Positions 18,779-28,234 of a DNA stretch of 64,000 nt are shown here, piece by piece. The position numbers and the translations under genes are program-made. Under the pieces are notes generated by a model. It searched no databases. It was not told where the DNA came from and saw only the letters and a program-made list of their open reading frames with translations. This stretch comes from Abiotrophia sp. HMSC24B09 (GTDB lineage: Bacteria; Bacillota; Bacilli; Lactobacillales; Aerococcaceae), in NCBI RefSeq assembly GCF_001815865.1, contig NZ_KV822195.1, positions 248,001 through 312,000 on the forward strand, written 5' to 3'. How positions within the stretch are numbered: the stretch's first letter is position 1; each line of letters begins with the position of its first letter.

Positions 18779-19222
18779 ATGCGAGTACTTATTCAACGTT
18801 GCCGTCGGGGTCAGGTTTCAATTGACGGTCAAGTGGTAGGAGCGATTGATAGGGGCTTTGTCCTATTGGTCGGTGTGACCCACGAAGACGGCCCAGAAGA
18901 TGTGACCTATTGCGCCCGCAAAATTAGCAAACTGCGTGTTTTTGAAGATGAGCAGGGGCGGATGAATGCCAGTCTAGATAGTCTGCCGGACGGTGCCATT
19001 CTATCTATTAGCCAATTTACGCTCTATGGCGATGTCCGCAAGGGCAACCGGCCAAGTTTTACCCAGTCGGCTCGTCCAGAAGTGGCGGAGCCTCTCTATG
19101 AGTCCCTTAACCAGGCTCTAAGGGAAGCGGGCTTCCGCGTGGAAACGGGGCGTTTTGGCGCAGACATGCAGGTCCTAATTGAAAATGACGGACCTGTAAC
19201 ACTAATAATTGACTCTAAGTAA
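18779..19222 (+). CDS. dtd: D-aminoacyl-tRNA deacylase
   Basis: A 147-residue enzyme that frees tRNA from mischarged D-amino acids (and glycine on tRNA-Ala). Family marks are MRVLIQR at the start, [10 protein letters not shown] near residue 80 and the GPVTLIIDS end. It is the last gene of the rel operon; the accessory helicase gene starts after its terminator. Confidence 0.96.
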   Translation: MRVLIQRCRRGQVSIDGQVVGAIDRGFVLLVGVTHEDGPEDVTYCARKISKLRVFEDEQGRMNASLDSLPDGAILSISQFTLYGDVRKGNRPSFTQSARPEVAEPLYESLNQALREAGFRVETGRFGADMQVLIENDGPVTLIIDSK

Positions 19223-19259
19223 TTAAGAAAACTGGGGATACTGCCCCAGTTTTCTTAAT
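19222..19259 (+). terminator. Strong hairpin ending the prmA-dtd operon
   Basis: A 16-bp perfect stem (19222-19237 with 19244-19259) with GGGG/CCCC near the loop and a T-rich 3' arm. It isolates the AT-rich helicase gene from the operon upstream. Confidence 0.75.
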
Positions 19260-19382
19260 AAATATTATTTCTAGCATAAACAACTTAAAATCGGATAAAA
19301 ATATTATTATTTATAATGGTTAGCCTGTAAGGGGTTATCAAAATAAATATAAGACGTTTTTAGGAAGGAGTGTACTAATATA

Positions 19383-22367
19383 ATGAATCAGATTAAGAAT
19401 ATTCTAGAGTCGTGGAAAGTGGTAGAACAACTATCTGAAGGCTCTATCAAGTCCACTAGCAAAGCATTGAATAGATTTGATGACGTAACGGATTATTATG
19501 TGTATTTTAAACAGTTTTTAGATAAAGAAAATCAGAAAGAGGAACTGGATGATACTAAGGTAAAAGATACAGGAATAGTACTTTATTTAAACATATTTGA
19601 TTTTCAGGAAGTTGTTGATATAATCAAACAAAACTTAGATATTACTGATTCAGATGAAGAAATAATTTCTACAGAAAAATTCTCGTTTGCAATATATTTC
19701 AATTATGATTTACAGCATTTAGATAAATATTTCTTTTACAGTATAAGTGGTTATGTTAGAAATCATAAGCGACTTCCTGAAAATATGATTAAGGAAGAGG
19801 AAGCTATACGAAACACCATCAGCAAATACTTTGAAGTTTATGACTTTAATAATGCTTTTAAAAACATGGTCTGTGATTTTGGGATTTGTTTGAAAAATTC
19901 GAGATTTCAGTATTTAAAAAACTGCAAAAATGCAAATTCCAATCTCCATTCGTTTTATCTAGATGATTTAAATCTTGCTGAGCGCTCAGCTTCTTTGAAT
20001 CTAAGAAGATACCTTCTTGGTTGCGAAGAAAGAACTACCTTAGACACTAAAAATAATTCTAGTAAATCTATAGAAAAAATTGCGGAGATTCTCCAACCTA
20101 AACATTATCCGCTAGGACGTTTTCCTTCGAATCCGGAATTTGCTTTGTCTTTAATGCAACAAGTAGCAGTTAACCTAATACTAAAAGATAAAAATAATAT
20201 CAGAAGTGTAAATGGGCCACCAGGTACTGGTAAAACTACGTTGCTTAAAGATATCTTTGCGGACATGTTAGTTGAGCAAGCGCGCTTCATTTGCAGTATG
20301 ACTAATGTCGGTAAGAGTGATGAGGGTAAATTGATTCCTCTACCTAGTGAAATATCGGATTTGGGCATAATTGTCGCAAGTAGCAATAATGCTGCAGTTC
20401 AAAATATTGTTAATGAACTCCCTAAGAAATCAGAAATAGCAAATGATGATTTTCTTGAAAAGTTGCAAATAACAGACTATTTTCAAGACATTGCGACAGA
20501 GTTACTTTCAAAGGATAATGAAAAGATAACGTGTTGGGGCCTTATTTCAGCGGAAGCAGGAAAGATGGCGAACAGAAAAAAATTAAAAGAGGTATTAGAA
20601 TCAGTAATAGATAACCTTGAAGATTCATATGGAAATAATCCAGAAGTATATGAAAAATTTAGAACTCACTATTTAAAGCTGAAGAGTGCTCGGGATGAAA
20701 AGCAAGGAATATACGAATTGAAGATCAAAAATAAAGCGCTCCAATCGAAATACAATCAAGGTTTGACAGAGATTAAAGCAATTAAAGCGCGCAGAGAAGA
20801 AATCTATAGGCGGTTTTCTCAGAATATAGATAAGATTCAGAATAAAATTTCTAAGTTGCGTGATCAACAAGGATTATTAGACTCTAAGTTATCTCAGGTA
20901 GCTGTTTCTAATGAAATTTACGAAAAAGAACTAGAGTTGACTCAAATAAAGAAACCAGCATTCTTTCTATTGAGAAAATTATTCGGAAGCGCTGATGTGA
21001 AACGATATATAGAGGATATTGCCGTAGTTAAGGAAAAGATTTTATTAGCTACAAAAGATAAGGCCAATATTCTTAAGATGAAACATAAATTGGAGAGGGC
21101 CATAGAACTAGAAATAGCAAAAAAAGCGGAAATCCAGGAGGAATATTCTAAGGATAAATCTGAAAACGAAAAGTTAATAGATCAGAGCGTTAGTCAATCC
21201 GAAAAAATTAAGGGAGAAATAGATTCAGTTGAATCGCAAATTAAACTTTATCATCAAGAAATTCCTGATTTTTCAAGCGACTATGAAACACTGCAAAAGA
21301 CTAATTTTTGGTTCGATAAGAATTTTAGATATATGCAAAATGAATTATTTATTTTAGCTTTATCTGTTAGGAAGCAATACTTGTACGAAAACCGCCAAAA
21401 TCTTAGGGAAGCTCTTAAAGTGTGGAATAATACTAATGACTATGAGAAAAAAGAAATTATTTCAGCATGGCATTGGATAAATTTTGTAGTACCAGTTATA
21501 AGCACGACATTAGCAAGTTTTTCAAGAATGTTTTCAGCTTTTGGTGATGCATCTTTGCCAAATATATTTATAGATGAGGCAGGGCAAGCATTACCCCAAG
21601 CTTGTGTAGGAGCAGTGATAAGGTCTAAACGAATTGTGATGGTAGGCGACCCTTCTCAAATCGAACCAGTCGTTACACTGGATTCTGCAATATTTAGTTT
21701 GCTGAAACAAAAATATATGCTTGACGATAACTACCTTTCATCAAAAGCTTCTGCTCAAACATTATGTGATCGAGCTAGTCAGTATGGTTATGAACGTCAA
21801 TCGGGAGAGTGGATTGGAATACCTCTGTGGGTTCATCGGAGATGTAAAGATCCAATGTTCTCAATTTCTAATGCCATCTCCTATGATGGGTTGATGGTTC
21901 AAGGAAAATTAGAAAAAGATTCGAACGGCAAAGGAAATTGGATTGATGTAGAAGGTGTTGCTAACGATAAATTCGTTATTGAACAGGTTAATGTCTTAAT
22001 TGAAGAAATTAGAATGAAAATTAATGAGCATACTGTTTTACCTAAAGACATTTTCGTAATATCACCTTTCAAGAAGGTGGCTACTATGATATCCTCAAGG
22101 CTCTCGAAGGAAAATTTAAAGGATATTTCTGTAGGAACTGTACATACATTTCAAGGAAAAGAAGCAAAAGTTGTTTATCTAGTCCTTGGTGCAGATGAAA
22201 ATAGCAGGGGTGCAGCGTTTTGGGCAGTTGGTACACCAAATATTATGAATGTCGCTGCAACAAGGGCGAAGGAAGAATTTTATATTATAGGCAGTCACAA
22301 ATTATATAGCTCGTTGGGTAGTAAAGTTGTTAAGGAGACCCTTAAACAGCTTAATAAATCGTTTTAA
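19383..22367 (+). CDS. Large UPF1-like superfamily 1 helicase, accessory
   Basis: A 994-residue protein. The N-terminal 270 residues match nothing I recognise. A split helicase core follows: Walker A GPPGTGKT at 278-285 (K284), a predicted coiled-coil insertion at about 430-625 rich in K, E, Q and L, Walker B as IDEAGQALPQA (D731, E732), GDPSQIEPVV near 752, ISPFK near 893, GTVHTFQGKEAKVV near 917, and the arginine motif AATRAKEEFY near 957. DEAGQ and GDPSQ place it in the UPF1/AAA_11-AAA_12 group. No nuclease domain or partner gene is seen. It is strikingly AT-rich with rare-codon usage unlike its neighbours, suggesting transfer. Defence or RNA/DNA processing is possible but unproven. An AGGAAGGAG site lies 12 bases ahead of the ATG, longer than usual. 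Confidence 0.8.
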   Translation: MNQIKNILESWKVVEQLSEGSIKSTSKALNRFDDVTDYYVYFKQFLDKENQKEELDDTKVKDTGIVLYLNIFDFQEVVDIIKQNLDITDSDEEIISTEKFSFAIYFNYDLQHLDKYFFYSISGYVRNHKRLPENMIKEEEAIRNTISKYFEVYDFNNAFKNMVCDFGICLKNSRFQYLKNCKNANSNLHSFYLDDLNLAERSASLNLRRYLLGCEERTTLDTKNNSSKSIEKIAEILQPKHYPLGRFPSNPEFALSLMQQVAVNLILKDKNNIRSVNGPPGTGKTTLLKDIFADMLVEQARFICSMTNVGKSDEGKLIPLPSEISDLGIIVASSNNAAVQNIVNELPKKSEIANDDFLEKLQITDYFQDIATELLSKDNEKITCWGLISAEAGKMANRKKLKEVLESVIDNLEDSYGNNPEVYEKFRTHYLKLKSARDEKQGIYELKIKNKALQSKYNQGLTEIKAIKARREEIYRRFSQNIDKIQNKISKLRDQQGLLDSKLSQVAVSNEIYEKELELTQIKKPAFFLLRKLFGSADVKRYIEDIAVVKEKILLATKDKANILKMKHKLERAIELEIAKKAEIQEEYSKDKSENEKLIDQSVSQSEKIKGEIDSVESQIKLYHQEIPDFSSDYETLQKTNFWFDKNFRYMQNELFILALSVRKQYLYENRQNLREALKVWNNTNDYEKKEIISAWHWINFVVPVISTTLASFSRMFSAFGDASLPNIFIDEAGQALPQACVGAVIRSKRIVMVGDPSQIEPVVTLDSAIFSLLKQKYMLDDNYLSSKASAQTLCDRASQYGYERQSGEWIGIPLWVHRRCKDPMFSISNAISYDGLMVQGKLEKDSNGKGNWIDVEGVANDKFVIEQVNVLIEEIRMKINEHTVLPKDIFVISPFKKVATMISSRLSKENLKDISVGTVHTFQGKEAKVVYLVLGADENSRGAAFWAVGTPNIMNVAATRAKEEFYIIGSHKLYSSLGSKVVKETLKQLNKSF

Positions 22368-22449
22368 GAATAAAGTAGCCGGTTTACAATCTCAACTTAT
22401 GGTGATGAGAAGACTGTAAATTCTATTAGATATGATTTTATAGAAATAA

Positions 22450-22474
22450 AAAAGAGCCCTGATAGGGCTCTTTT
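22450..22474. terminator. Bidirectional terminator between helicase gene and tRNA-Leu
   Basis: A perfect stem AAAAGAGCCCT/AGGGCTCTTTT (22450-22460 with 22464-22474). On the minus strand it ends the tRNA transcript; on the plus strand it ends the helicase transcript. Confidence 0.85.
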
Positions 22475-22478
22475 ATGA

Positions 22479-22561
22479 TGCGGAGAAAGGGATTTGAACC
22501 CTCACGTCCTATTGGACACATGCGCCTGAAGCATGCGCGTCTGCCGTTCCGCCATCTCCGC
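22479..22561 (-). tRNA. tRNA-Leu (anticodon CAG)
   Basis: Folds by hand as a class II tRNA of 83 bases. The acceptor stem is GCGGAGA/TCTCCGC with discriminator A; D-arm stem GCG/CGC; anticodon stem CATGC/GCATG with loop TTCAGGC (anticodon CAG, bases 22528-22526); long variable arm TGTCC/GGACG; T-arm with TTCAAAT. CCA is not encoded. Confidence 0.95.
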
Positions 22562-22640
22562 TTAGCACAAAATGTATTATACTACATTTTGCTGAAAAAG
22601 GGAATGACAAAGGCCTAAAAGCGTTTAAGTTTTTACTGGA

Positions 22641-23465
22641 CTAGAGGCTAACTCCCATAAAGTCGCGAATGATGGGAACTAGACCATCTTGGTCGTTAGA
22701 GAGGGTAATGTGGTCGGCTGCTTCCTTAAGCAGTGGGGTGGCATTAGCCATGGCAACGCCCAAACCGGCTGTCTCAATCATGGTCAAGTCGTTATTCCCA
22801 TCGCCGCAGGCAATAACCTGGTCCAGAGTCAAACCAAGGTGTTGGCAGAGGACTTTAATGGCTTGGCCTTTGGAGACTTGATGGTGGACGAACTCCAGGA
22901 AATAAGGCTTAGAGGTGGTGGCATAGGTTAAATCGCCGAATCGTCCCTTCAATTCAGCATCTGCAGCTGTAACTAGGTCTGGGTCACCAACTCCAATGAA
23001 TTTCATCCGGGATTTAGCTAGTTGAGACAGGTTAGCGATGGCCTCAGGATCATAACGGTCGGGAATACCTGTTAATTGACTTTCAATTTGGCTATAGTCA
23101 TTGGACTTATCCATGACCACGTACTCGTCGATATAGGTTAGGACAGTCAGCCCCTTAGCTTGAATATATTGGACAATGTCATCTTGAGCGTCCGCTTCTA
23201 GGCGTTGGCTGAAGAGTTCCTGGCCATCCGCCATACTGGTGATGGCAGCACCATTGAAGGAAATGATGTAAGAATCGAAATGGTCTAATTTCAGCTGCTT
23301 AGCCGTTTCAATCATAGAAGGGGTTGGTCGTCCGCTAGCTAGCACGACTTTCTTGCCTTGCTCCTGAGCCCTCATCAAGGCCTGGTAGGTGGCATCAGAG
23401 ATAGTGTTCTTACTGGTCATCAACGTATCGTCAATATCTAAGACCAGCATTTGATAATCTGTCAT
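22641..23465 (-). CDS. Cof-type HAD-IIB family hydrolase
   Basis: A 274-residue cytoplasmic phosphatase of the haloacid dehalogenase superfamily, Cof subfamily (sugar- or cofactor-phosphate hydrolases). Motif I is LDIDDTL (nucleophile and acid/base aspartates), motif II VLASGRP, and motifs III/IV the late lysine plus ACGDGNNDLTM. The frame opens 60 bases earlier, but AAGGAG with an 8-base spacer supports the start at 23465. Substrate unknown. Confidence 0.9.
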   Translation of the reverse strand: MTDYQMLVLDIDDTLMTSKNTISDATYQALMRAQEQGKKVVLASGRPTPSMIETAKQLKLDHFDSYIISFNGAAITSMADGQELFSQRLEADAQDDIVQYIQAKGLTVLTYIDEYVVMDKSNDYSQIESQLTGIPDRYDPEAIANLSQLAKSRMKFIGVGDPDLVTAADAELKGRFGDLTYATTSKPYFLEFVHHQVSKGQAIKVLCQHLGLTLDQVIACGDGNNDLTMIETAGLGVAMANATPLLKEAADHITLSNDQDGLVPIIRDFMGVSL

Positions 23466-23603
23466 AAGTGAACTCCTTAATCGATTTGCTAGATTTATTG
23501 TATCGAAAAGCCTAGTAAATGACAACTATCTGCGTTACAATTAAAAAGTTAAGGCAAGTGCAAGACAGACCATGCTTAAGGCGTTGAGGAGGCAGAAAAT
23601 TAG

Positions 23604-24530
23604 ATGCAAGAATTAGCGATTATCGCCCACCAAGGGGCAGGCGCTGGCCAGGGAGGTAAAGTCTTGGAGGAGACTCTGGCAGCCCTGAACAAACGCCAAA
23701 TAGCGCCTAAAGTCTATATTAGCACCTATGCTGGCCATAGTGAGCTTTTGGCTCAGCAATTGGACCAGGAGCCGGTCATTGCAGTCATTGGTGGTGACGG
23801 GACGCTGCACGAAGTTGTAGCCAGTCTAGCTGGACAACCACAGCCTCCTGCCATTCTCTATTTGCCGGCTGGACGTGGTAATGACTTTGCTAGGGCCTGG
23901 CAAGCTAAACGGAAGCTAGCTCAAGCCTTGGATCAATTGCAGGCAGGTAACCGACTTCAAGTGCCGATTCTGCGTTTGCAAGATCAGGTCAGTGGACAAA
24001 TTAGCTATGGGATTAATAGCCTAGGGATAGGTTTTGATGCCATGGTTAATCAGCAATCCAAGGCCTTAAGACTGGGGCGTCTATTAGCCAAGTGGCATTT
24101 AGGCAAGCTGTCCTACCTAGTGGCTGTCTTTGCTAGTTTACCTAAATTAGAGGCTTTTGAGGTTAGACTCAGCCTAGATAATCAGTCGCCTCAACTAGTG
24201 TCTGACTGCTATCTCTTCAGTGTCCTCAAGAATCCTTATATGGGTGGGGGCATAAAATTAGATAATCTAGGCCAGGCTAGCAATCCAGAGATTAGTGTGA
24301 TGGCCTTTCACAGTATCAAGGCACAGCATTTACCAGGCTTGATTTGGCGGGTCTTAGTCAGCCATCAGCAGGACCAGTCGCCTCAAGTCAGCCGTTGGAC
24401 CGGGCAAAAGCTTGATTTGGTCATTAAGCAAGCCATTCTAGGTCAAGTGGATGGAGAGGTCCAGGAGGCGGCGCCACGTCAGCTGACCGTTGATTGGTTG
24501 ACTTATCCATTTATTCTAGCAGAACCTTGA
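23604..24530 (+). CDS. Diacylglycerol kinase-family lipid kinase
   Basis: A 308-residue protein of the DAGK catalytic family (YegS/DgkB/BmrU group). The ATP-binding GGDGTLHEV motif is near residue 70, and LPAGRGNDFARAW near 90-102. Family members phosphorylate diacylglycerol or related lipids at the membrane surface. DgkB would recycle diacylglycerol made during lipoteichoic acid synthesis, but this copy cannot be assigned that role with certainty. The alaS promoter starts inside its last codons. Confidence 0.88.
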   Translation: MQELAIIAHQGAGAGQGGKVLEETLAALNKRQIAPKVYISTYAGHSELLAQQLDQEPVIAVIGGDGTLHEVVASLAGQPQPPAILYLPAGRGNDFARAWQAKRKLAQALDQLQAGNRLQVPILRLQDQVSGQISYGINSLGIGFDAMVNQQSKALRLGRLLAKWHLGKLSYLVAVFASLPKLEAFEVRLSLDNQSPQLVSDCYLFSVLKNPYMGGGIKLDNLGQASNPEISVMAFHSIKAQHLPGLIWRVLVSHQQDQSPQVSRWTGQKLDLVIKQAILGQVDGEVQEAAPRQLTVDWLTYPFILAEP

Positions 24531-24556
24531 CTTTTAGGGGCTTTTAGCCGTATAAT
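24527..24556 (+). promoter_or_regulatory. alaS promoter
   Basis: TTGACT (24527-24532), an 18-bp spacer and a perfect TATAAT (24551-24556). The -35 overlaps the stop codon of the lipid kinase gene. The start of the T-box transcript is expected near 24563. Confidence 0.75.
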
Positions 24557-24562
24557 GGTAGA

Positions 24563-24775
24563 GGTATAAGGCTATGTTGAACCCAGCCTCAGAGAGACTT
24601 CATTTGGTGGAAGAAGTCACGGGTCTCAATGCTCCCTTAGGTCTTTCTAGTGGCAACATTAGCGTAGGATTGGCGTTAACAATCATTAAAGATGTAATGA
24701 AGCAGATTCGTTATAAGCAAGGTGGTACCGCGACTTATCGCCCTTGCATGTAATGAGTGTGTTTTTTATTTTTAT
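24563..24775 (+). promoter_or_regulatory. T-box riboswitch leader of alaS
   Basis: Shows AGAGAG in stem I (near 24591), the conserved T-box/antiterminator sequence AAGGTGGTACCGCG at 24719-24732, and a competing terminator whose 3' arm CCCTTGC (24741-24747) is followed by a T-rich tail (24761-24775). T-box leaders read uncharged tRNA and allow transcription when the amino acid is short. Position ahead of alaS implies tRNA-Ala. GCT at 24631-24633 is a candidate specifier, but stem I was not folded computationally. Confidence 0.88.
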
Positions 24776-24796
24776 TAGAAAAGGAGTTCATCATAT

Positions 24797-27442
24797 ATGA
24801 AACAATTGACGAGTGCGCAAATTCGCCAAATGTATCTTGATTTCTTCGCAGAGAAACAACACCAAATTATTCCAAGTGCCTCTTTGATTCCGGTCAATGA
24901 CCCAACCCTCTTGTGGATCAACGCCGGTGTGGCACCCCTTAAAAAATACTTTGACGGTACGGAAGTGCCAGACAACCGTCGTTTGGCTAACGTGCAAAAA
25001 TGTATCCGAACCAATGACATTGAGAACGTAGGTTACACTGCTCGCCACCATACCCTCTTCGAAATGCTAGGGAACTGGTCTATCGGCGATTACTTCAAGA
25101 AAGAGGTTATTGCTTGGGCTTGGGAATTCTTAACGAGCGAGCGTTGGTTAGGCTTTGAAGCTGATAAGCTATTTGCCACCTACTATCCAGATGACAAGGA
25201 AACACCCGAAATCTGGAAACAACAACCAGGTTTTATTGCTGATCACTTGGTGGCAGTAGCAGATAACTTCTGGGATATCGGGGCTGGCCCATGTGGTCCG
25301 GATACCGAGATTTTCTACGATCGTGGACAAGACTTTAACAACTTGGAAGCAGACGACCCAGAAAACTACCCTGGTGGTGAGAATGAGCGTTGGTTGGAAA
25401 TCTGGAACTTAGTCTTCTCTGAGTTTAACCATTTGCCAGATGACACCTATCAACCACTGCCTAACAAGAACGTCGATACCGGGATGGGCTTGGAACGGGT
25501 AGTCTCTGTCATTCAAAATGCCAAAACTAACTATGAGACAGACCTCTTTGTGCCAATTATTCAAGCCATTGAAAAAGTCTCTGGTGTAGACTTTGCTTCA
25601 GCTGGTGACAAACAAGTCAGCTTCAAGGTCATTGCCGACCACATTCGCGCGGTTTCCTTCGCGATTAGTGATGGGGCATTGCCTTCCAATGAAGGGCGTG
25701 GCTATATCCTACGTCGTCTCATTCGCCGTAGTGTCATGCATGGCCGAAAATTGGGGATTAGCCGTAGCTTCTTAAGTGAATTAGTCCCTGTTATTGCGGA
25801 CATTATGGGGGCTTATTATCAAGAATTGACGGAACAATTAGCCTTCGTTCAAAAGGTCATCTTAAATGAAGAAGAGCGATTCCACGAGACCATTGAAGGT
25901 GGGGAAGCTCACTTGAATGACTTGATGGCTAACCTCAAGGCTGAGGGCAAAACCGTGGTTCCGGGCGCCCAAGCCTTCCAACTCTATGATACCTTTGGTT
26001 TCCCATTAGAGTTAACGGTTGAATTGGCTGATAGCCAAGGCTTCTCAGTTGATCAAGAAGGTTTTGAGACAGAAATGGAAGCCCAACGTCAACGGGCTCG
26101 TGCAGCTCGTTCTAAGGAAGAGAGCATGCAAGTCCAAAGCGACCTCTTACAAAACATTACTGATGCCTTTGATTTCGTGGGTTACGAAACGCTTGTTACA
26201 AACGCGACTATCAAGGCCATTGTGCTAGATGAAGCCAAGGTAGATCAGTTACCAGCTCATCAAGAGGGTTGGGTCTTCTTCAACCGTAGTCCTTTCTATG
26301 CAGAAATGGGGGGGCAAGTTGCGGACTCTGGGATCATCCTAGATGGCGATCAAGAAGTAGGCCAAGTCTTAGATGTTAAGAAAGCACCTCAAGGTCAGTT
26401 TATGCACCGTATCAAAACGGGGGATATGCCGTTGACTGTCGGTCAATCCTATACCTTAGAAGTGGATCGGGCAGCACGTCTTAAGACCAACCAAAATCAT
26501 ACCGCAACCCACCTCTTACACCGTGCCTTGAAGGTTGTTTTGGGTAGCCATGCCAACCAAGCGGGTTCTTACGTTGGGCCAGATCGCTTACGCTTTGACT
26601 TCTCACACTTTGGTAAAGTCACACCTGAGGAACTCAAGCAGATTGAAGCCTTCGTCAACCAATGGATCGCCAACTCTGCCAATGTTGATATCGCTGAAAT
26701 GCCCATTGAAGATGCTAAAGCAACAGGTGCTATGGCTCTCTTTGGGGAAAAATATGGTGATGTTGTACGGGTTGTTAATATTGCAGGCGAATCTATCGAG
26801 TTGTGTGGTGGGACCCATGTTAATAACACCAATGAGATTGGCACCTTCAAGCTCCTAGCTGAGTCTGGGATTGGGGCCGGGATTCGTCGGATTGAAGCCT
26901 TGACTGGTCAAGCTGCTGTTGCGGATTATCAGGCTCAAGCTGACCTCCTACAAGAAGTGCAAAATCATCTCAAAGTGGCTCAAGCTAGCCAACTCTTACC
27001 ACGTTTAGAGCAATTGCAAGAAGAACTCCGTCAAGCCCAAGCTCAAGTAGAATCGCTCAACGCAAAATTACTGCAAGCTGAAGCAGGACAAGTCTTCCAA
27101 GATGTTCAAAGTGTTGGGGATGTGACTTATGTAGCCATTAACTTAGGCAATCAATCTGTTGATGGGATGCGTCAAATGGCTGACATCTGGAAGAAAGAAG
27201 CACCATCTAATATCTTGGTCTTAGTTGCTAGCCAAGAAGAAAAAGTAAGTCTCATGGTTCAAGTGGATGAGCAAGGCTTGGCTGCTGGTCTTAAGGCTGG
27301 TAACCTCATCAAGCCATTAGCGGCAATTGTCGGCGGTGGCGGTGGCGGTAAGCCACAAATGGCTCAAGCCGGTGGTAAGAAACCAGAAGCGATTCCAGAA
27401 TTATTGGCGCAAGTCAGCGCAGTAATTAACGAACAATTATAG
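24797..27442 (+). CDS. alaS: Alanine-tRNA ligase
   Basis: An 881-residue class II aminoacyl-tRNA synthetase that charges tRNA-Ala. The catalytic domain is N-terminal ([17 protein letters not shown] near 14-30; GDYFKKE near 101). The editing domain carries the zinc/HxxxH site [14 protein letters not shown] near 564 and the C-x3-H site LCGGTHV near 669. A C-Ala domain ends with the glycine-rich [15 protein letters not shown] near 845-860. The length is normal, and expression is controlled by the T-box upstream. Confidence 0.98.
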   Translation: MKQLTSAQIRQMYLDFFAEKQHQIIPSASLIPVNDPTLLWINAGVAPLKKYFDGTEVPDNRRLANVQKCIRTNDIENVGYTARHHTLFEMLGNWSIGDYFKKEVIAWAWEFLTSERWLGFEADKLFATYYPDDKETPEIWKQQPGFIADHLVAVADNFWDIGAGPCGPDTEIFYDRGQDFNNLEADDPENYPGGENERWLEIWNLVFSEFNHLPDDTYQPLPNKNVDTGMGLERVVSVIQNAKTNYETDLFVPIIQAIEKVSGVDFASAGDKQVSFKVIADHIRAVSFAISDGALPSNEGRGYILRRLIRRSVMHGRKLGISRSFLSELVPVIADIMGAYYQELTEQLAFVQKVILNEEERFHETIEGGEAHLNDLMANLKAEGKTVVPGAQAFQLYDTFGFPLELTVELADSQGFSVDQEGFETEMEAQRQRARAARSKEESMQVQSDLLQNITDAFDFVGYETLVTNATIKAIVLDEAKVDQLPAHQEGWVFFNRSPFYAEMGGQVADSGIILDGDQEVGQVLDVKKAPQGQFMHRIKTGDMPLTVGQSYTLEVDRAARLKTNQNHTATHLLHRALKVVLGSHANQAGSYVGPDRLRFDFSHFGKVTPEELKQIEAFVNQWIANSANVDIAEMPIEDAKATGAMALFGEKYGDVVRVVNIAGESIELCGGTHVNNTNEIGTFKLLAESGIGAGIRRIEALTGQAAVADYQAQADLLQEVQNHLKVAQASQLLPRLEQLQEELRQAQAQVESLNAKLLQAEAGQVFQDVQSVGDVTYVAINLGNQSVDGMRQMADIWKKEAPSNILVLVASQEEKVSLMVQVDEQGLAAGLKAGNLIKPLAAIVGGGGGGKPQMAQAGGKKPEAIPELLAQVSAVINEQL

Positions 27443-27479
27443 GCTTTTTTGCCGGAATTGTTGCAAAAAGGTTCCAATC

Positions 27480-27499
27480 TTGTACAGAGTCATGTACAA
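27480..27499. promoter_or_regulatory. Palindrome in the ireB promoter region
   Basis: Perfect inverted repeat TTGTACA-N6-TGTACAA (27480-27486 and 27493-27499) overlapping a possible -10, TACAAT (27495-27500), 30 bases ahead of ireB. It has no T-run, so it is more like an operator than a terminator. The binding factor is unknown. Confidence 0.4.
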
Positions 27500-27528
27500 T
27501 AAGATTAAACGAGAGGATTGGTGATAGT

Positions 27529-27786
27529 ATGCAATCATTAGATGAAACCATCTTATTTAGCTTAGATGATCTCAATAAACAGACCATTCGCGAAGTACTA
27601 GAGATTGTATTTAGCGCCCTAGAAGAAAAGGGGTATGATGCAACCAACCAGATTGTGGGTTATCTCTTGTCAGGAGATCCAGCCTATATTCCACGCCATC
27701 GTGACGCCAGAAACTTAATTCGTCGTTATGAGCGCGATGAGATTGTGGAAGCCTTAGTCCGCTACTATGTTAAAGGAAATCGCTAA
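27529..27786 (+). CDS. ireB: IreB family regulatory phosphoprotein
   Basis: An 85-residue UPF0297/DUF965 protein. In Enterococcus faecalis, IreB is phosphorylated near its N-terminus by the PASTA kinase IreK and negatively affects cephalosporin resistance. Here a threonine is present at residue 7 (S3 and T7 in the head). The ireB-ruvX-yrzB order is the standard Firmicute one. The likely kinase and phosphatase are at 55-58 kb of this window. Confidence 0.92.
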   Translation: MQSLDETILFSLDDLNKQTIREVLEIVFSALEEKGYDATNQIVGYLLSGDPAYIPRHRDARNLIRRYERDEIVEALVRYYVKGNR

Positions 27787-27789
27787 ACC

Positions 27790-28218
27790 ATGTATAAACG
27801 TATTATGGGCTTGGACGTAGGATCCAAGACAGTAGGAGTGGCTGTTAGCGACTTAATGGGCTGGACTGCTCAAGGTCTTGAGACCATTCGTATTGACGAA
27901 GCAGCGGGGGACTTAGGTTATGACCGCCTGCTGGAACTGGTTGATCAGCACCAGGTTAAGGAGCTTGTTATTGGCTTGCCCAAGAATATGAACAATAGTC
28001 TGGGACCAAGAGCAGAAGCCTCAATGGCCTATGGAGAGGGAATTAGTAAGTTAAGACCTGAATTGACTATCCACTATCAGGATGAGCGCTTAACCACTTC
28101 GCAAGCAGAACGTATGCTTGTTACAGAAGGAAATGTTAGCCGCAAGAAACGCAAGCAAGTTATTGATAAGCTAGCTGCGGTAATTATCCTACAGAATTAT
28201 TTAGACCGAATTAATTAA
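27790..28218 (+). CDS. ruvX: Holliday junction resolvase-like / pre-16S rRNA nuclease
   Basis: A 142-residue YqgF-type RNase H fold nuclease. The first catalytic aspartate is in [15 protein letters not shown] (residues 8-22), and [10 protein letters not shown] is near residue 98. The E. coli relative matures the 5' end of 16S rRNA; a Holliday junction role was proposed from structure. Starts three bases after ireB, so translation is probably coupled. Confidence 0.95.
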   Translation: MYKRIMGLDVGSKTVGVAVSDLMGWTAQGLETIRIDEAAGDLGYDRLLELVDQHQVKELVIGLPKNMNNSLGPRAEASMAYGEGISKLRPELTIHYQDERLTTSQAERMLVTEGNVSRKKRKQVIDKLAAVIILQNYLDRIN

Positions 28219-28234
28219 GGAAGGGGGCATAGCT

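Noticed and set aside
22479..22561. tRNA-Leu as attachment site of the helicase islet
   Set aside because: No integrase gene and no repeat of the tRNA 3' end was seen on the other side near 19260.
26569..26850. Open frames opposite and alongside alaS
   Set aside because: They overlap the conserved editing domain of alaS and have no binding sites.
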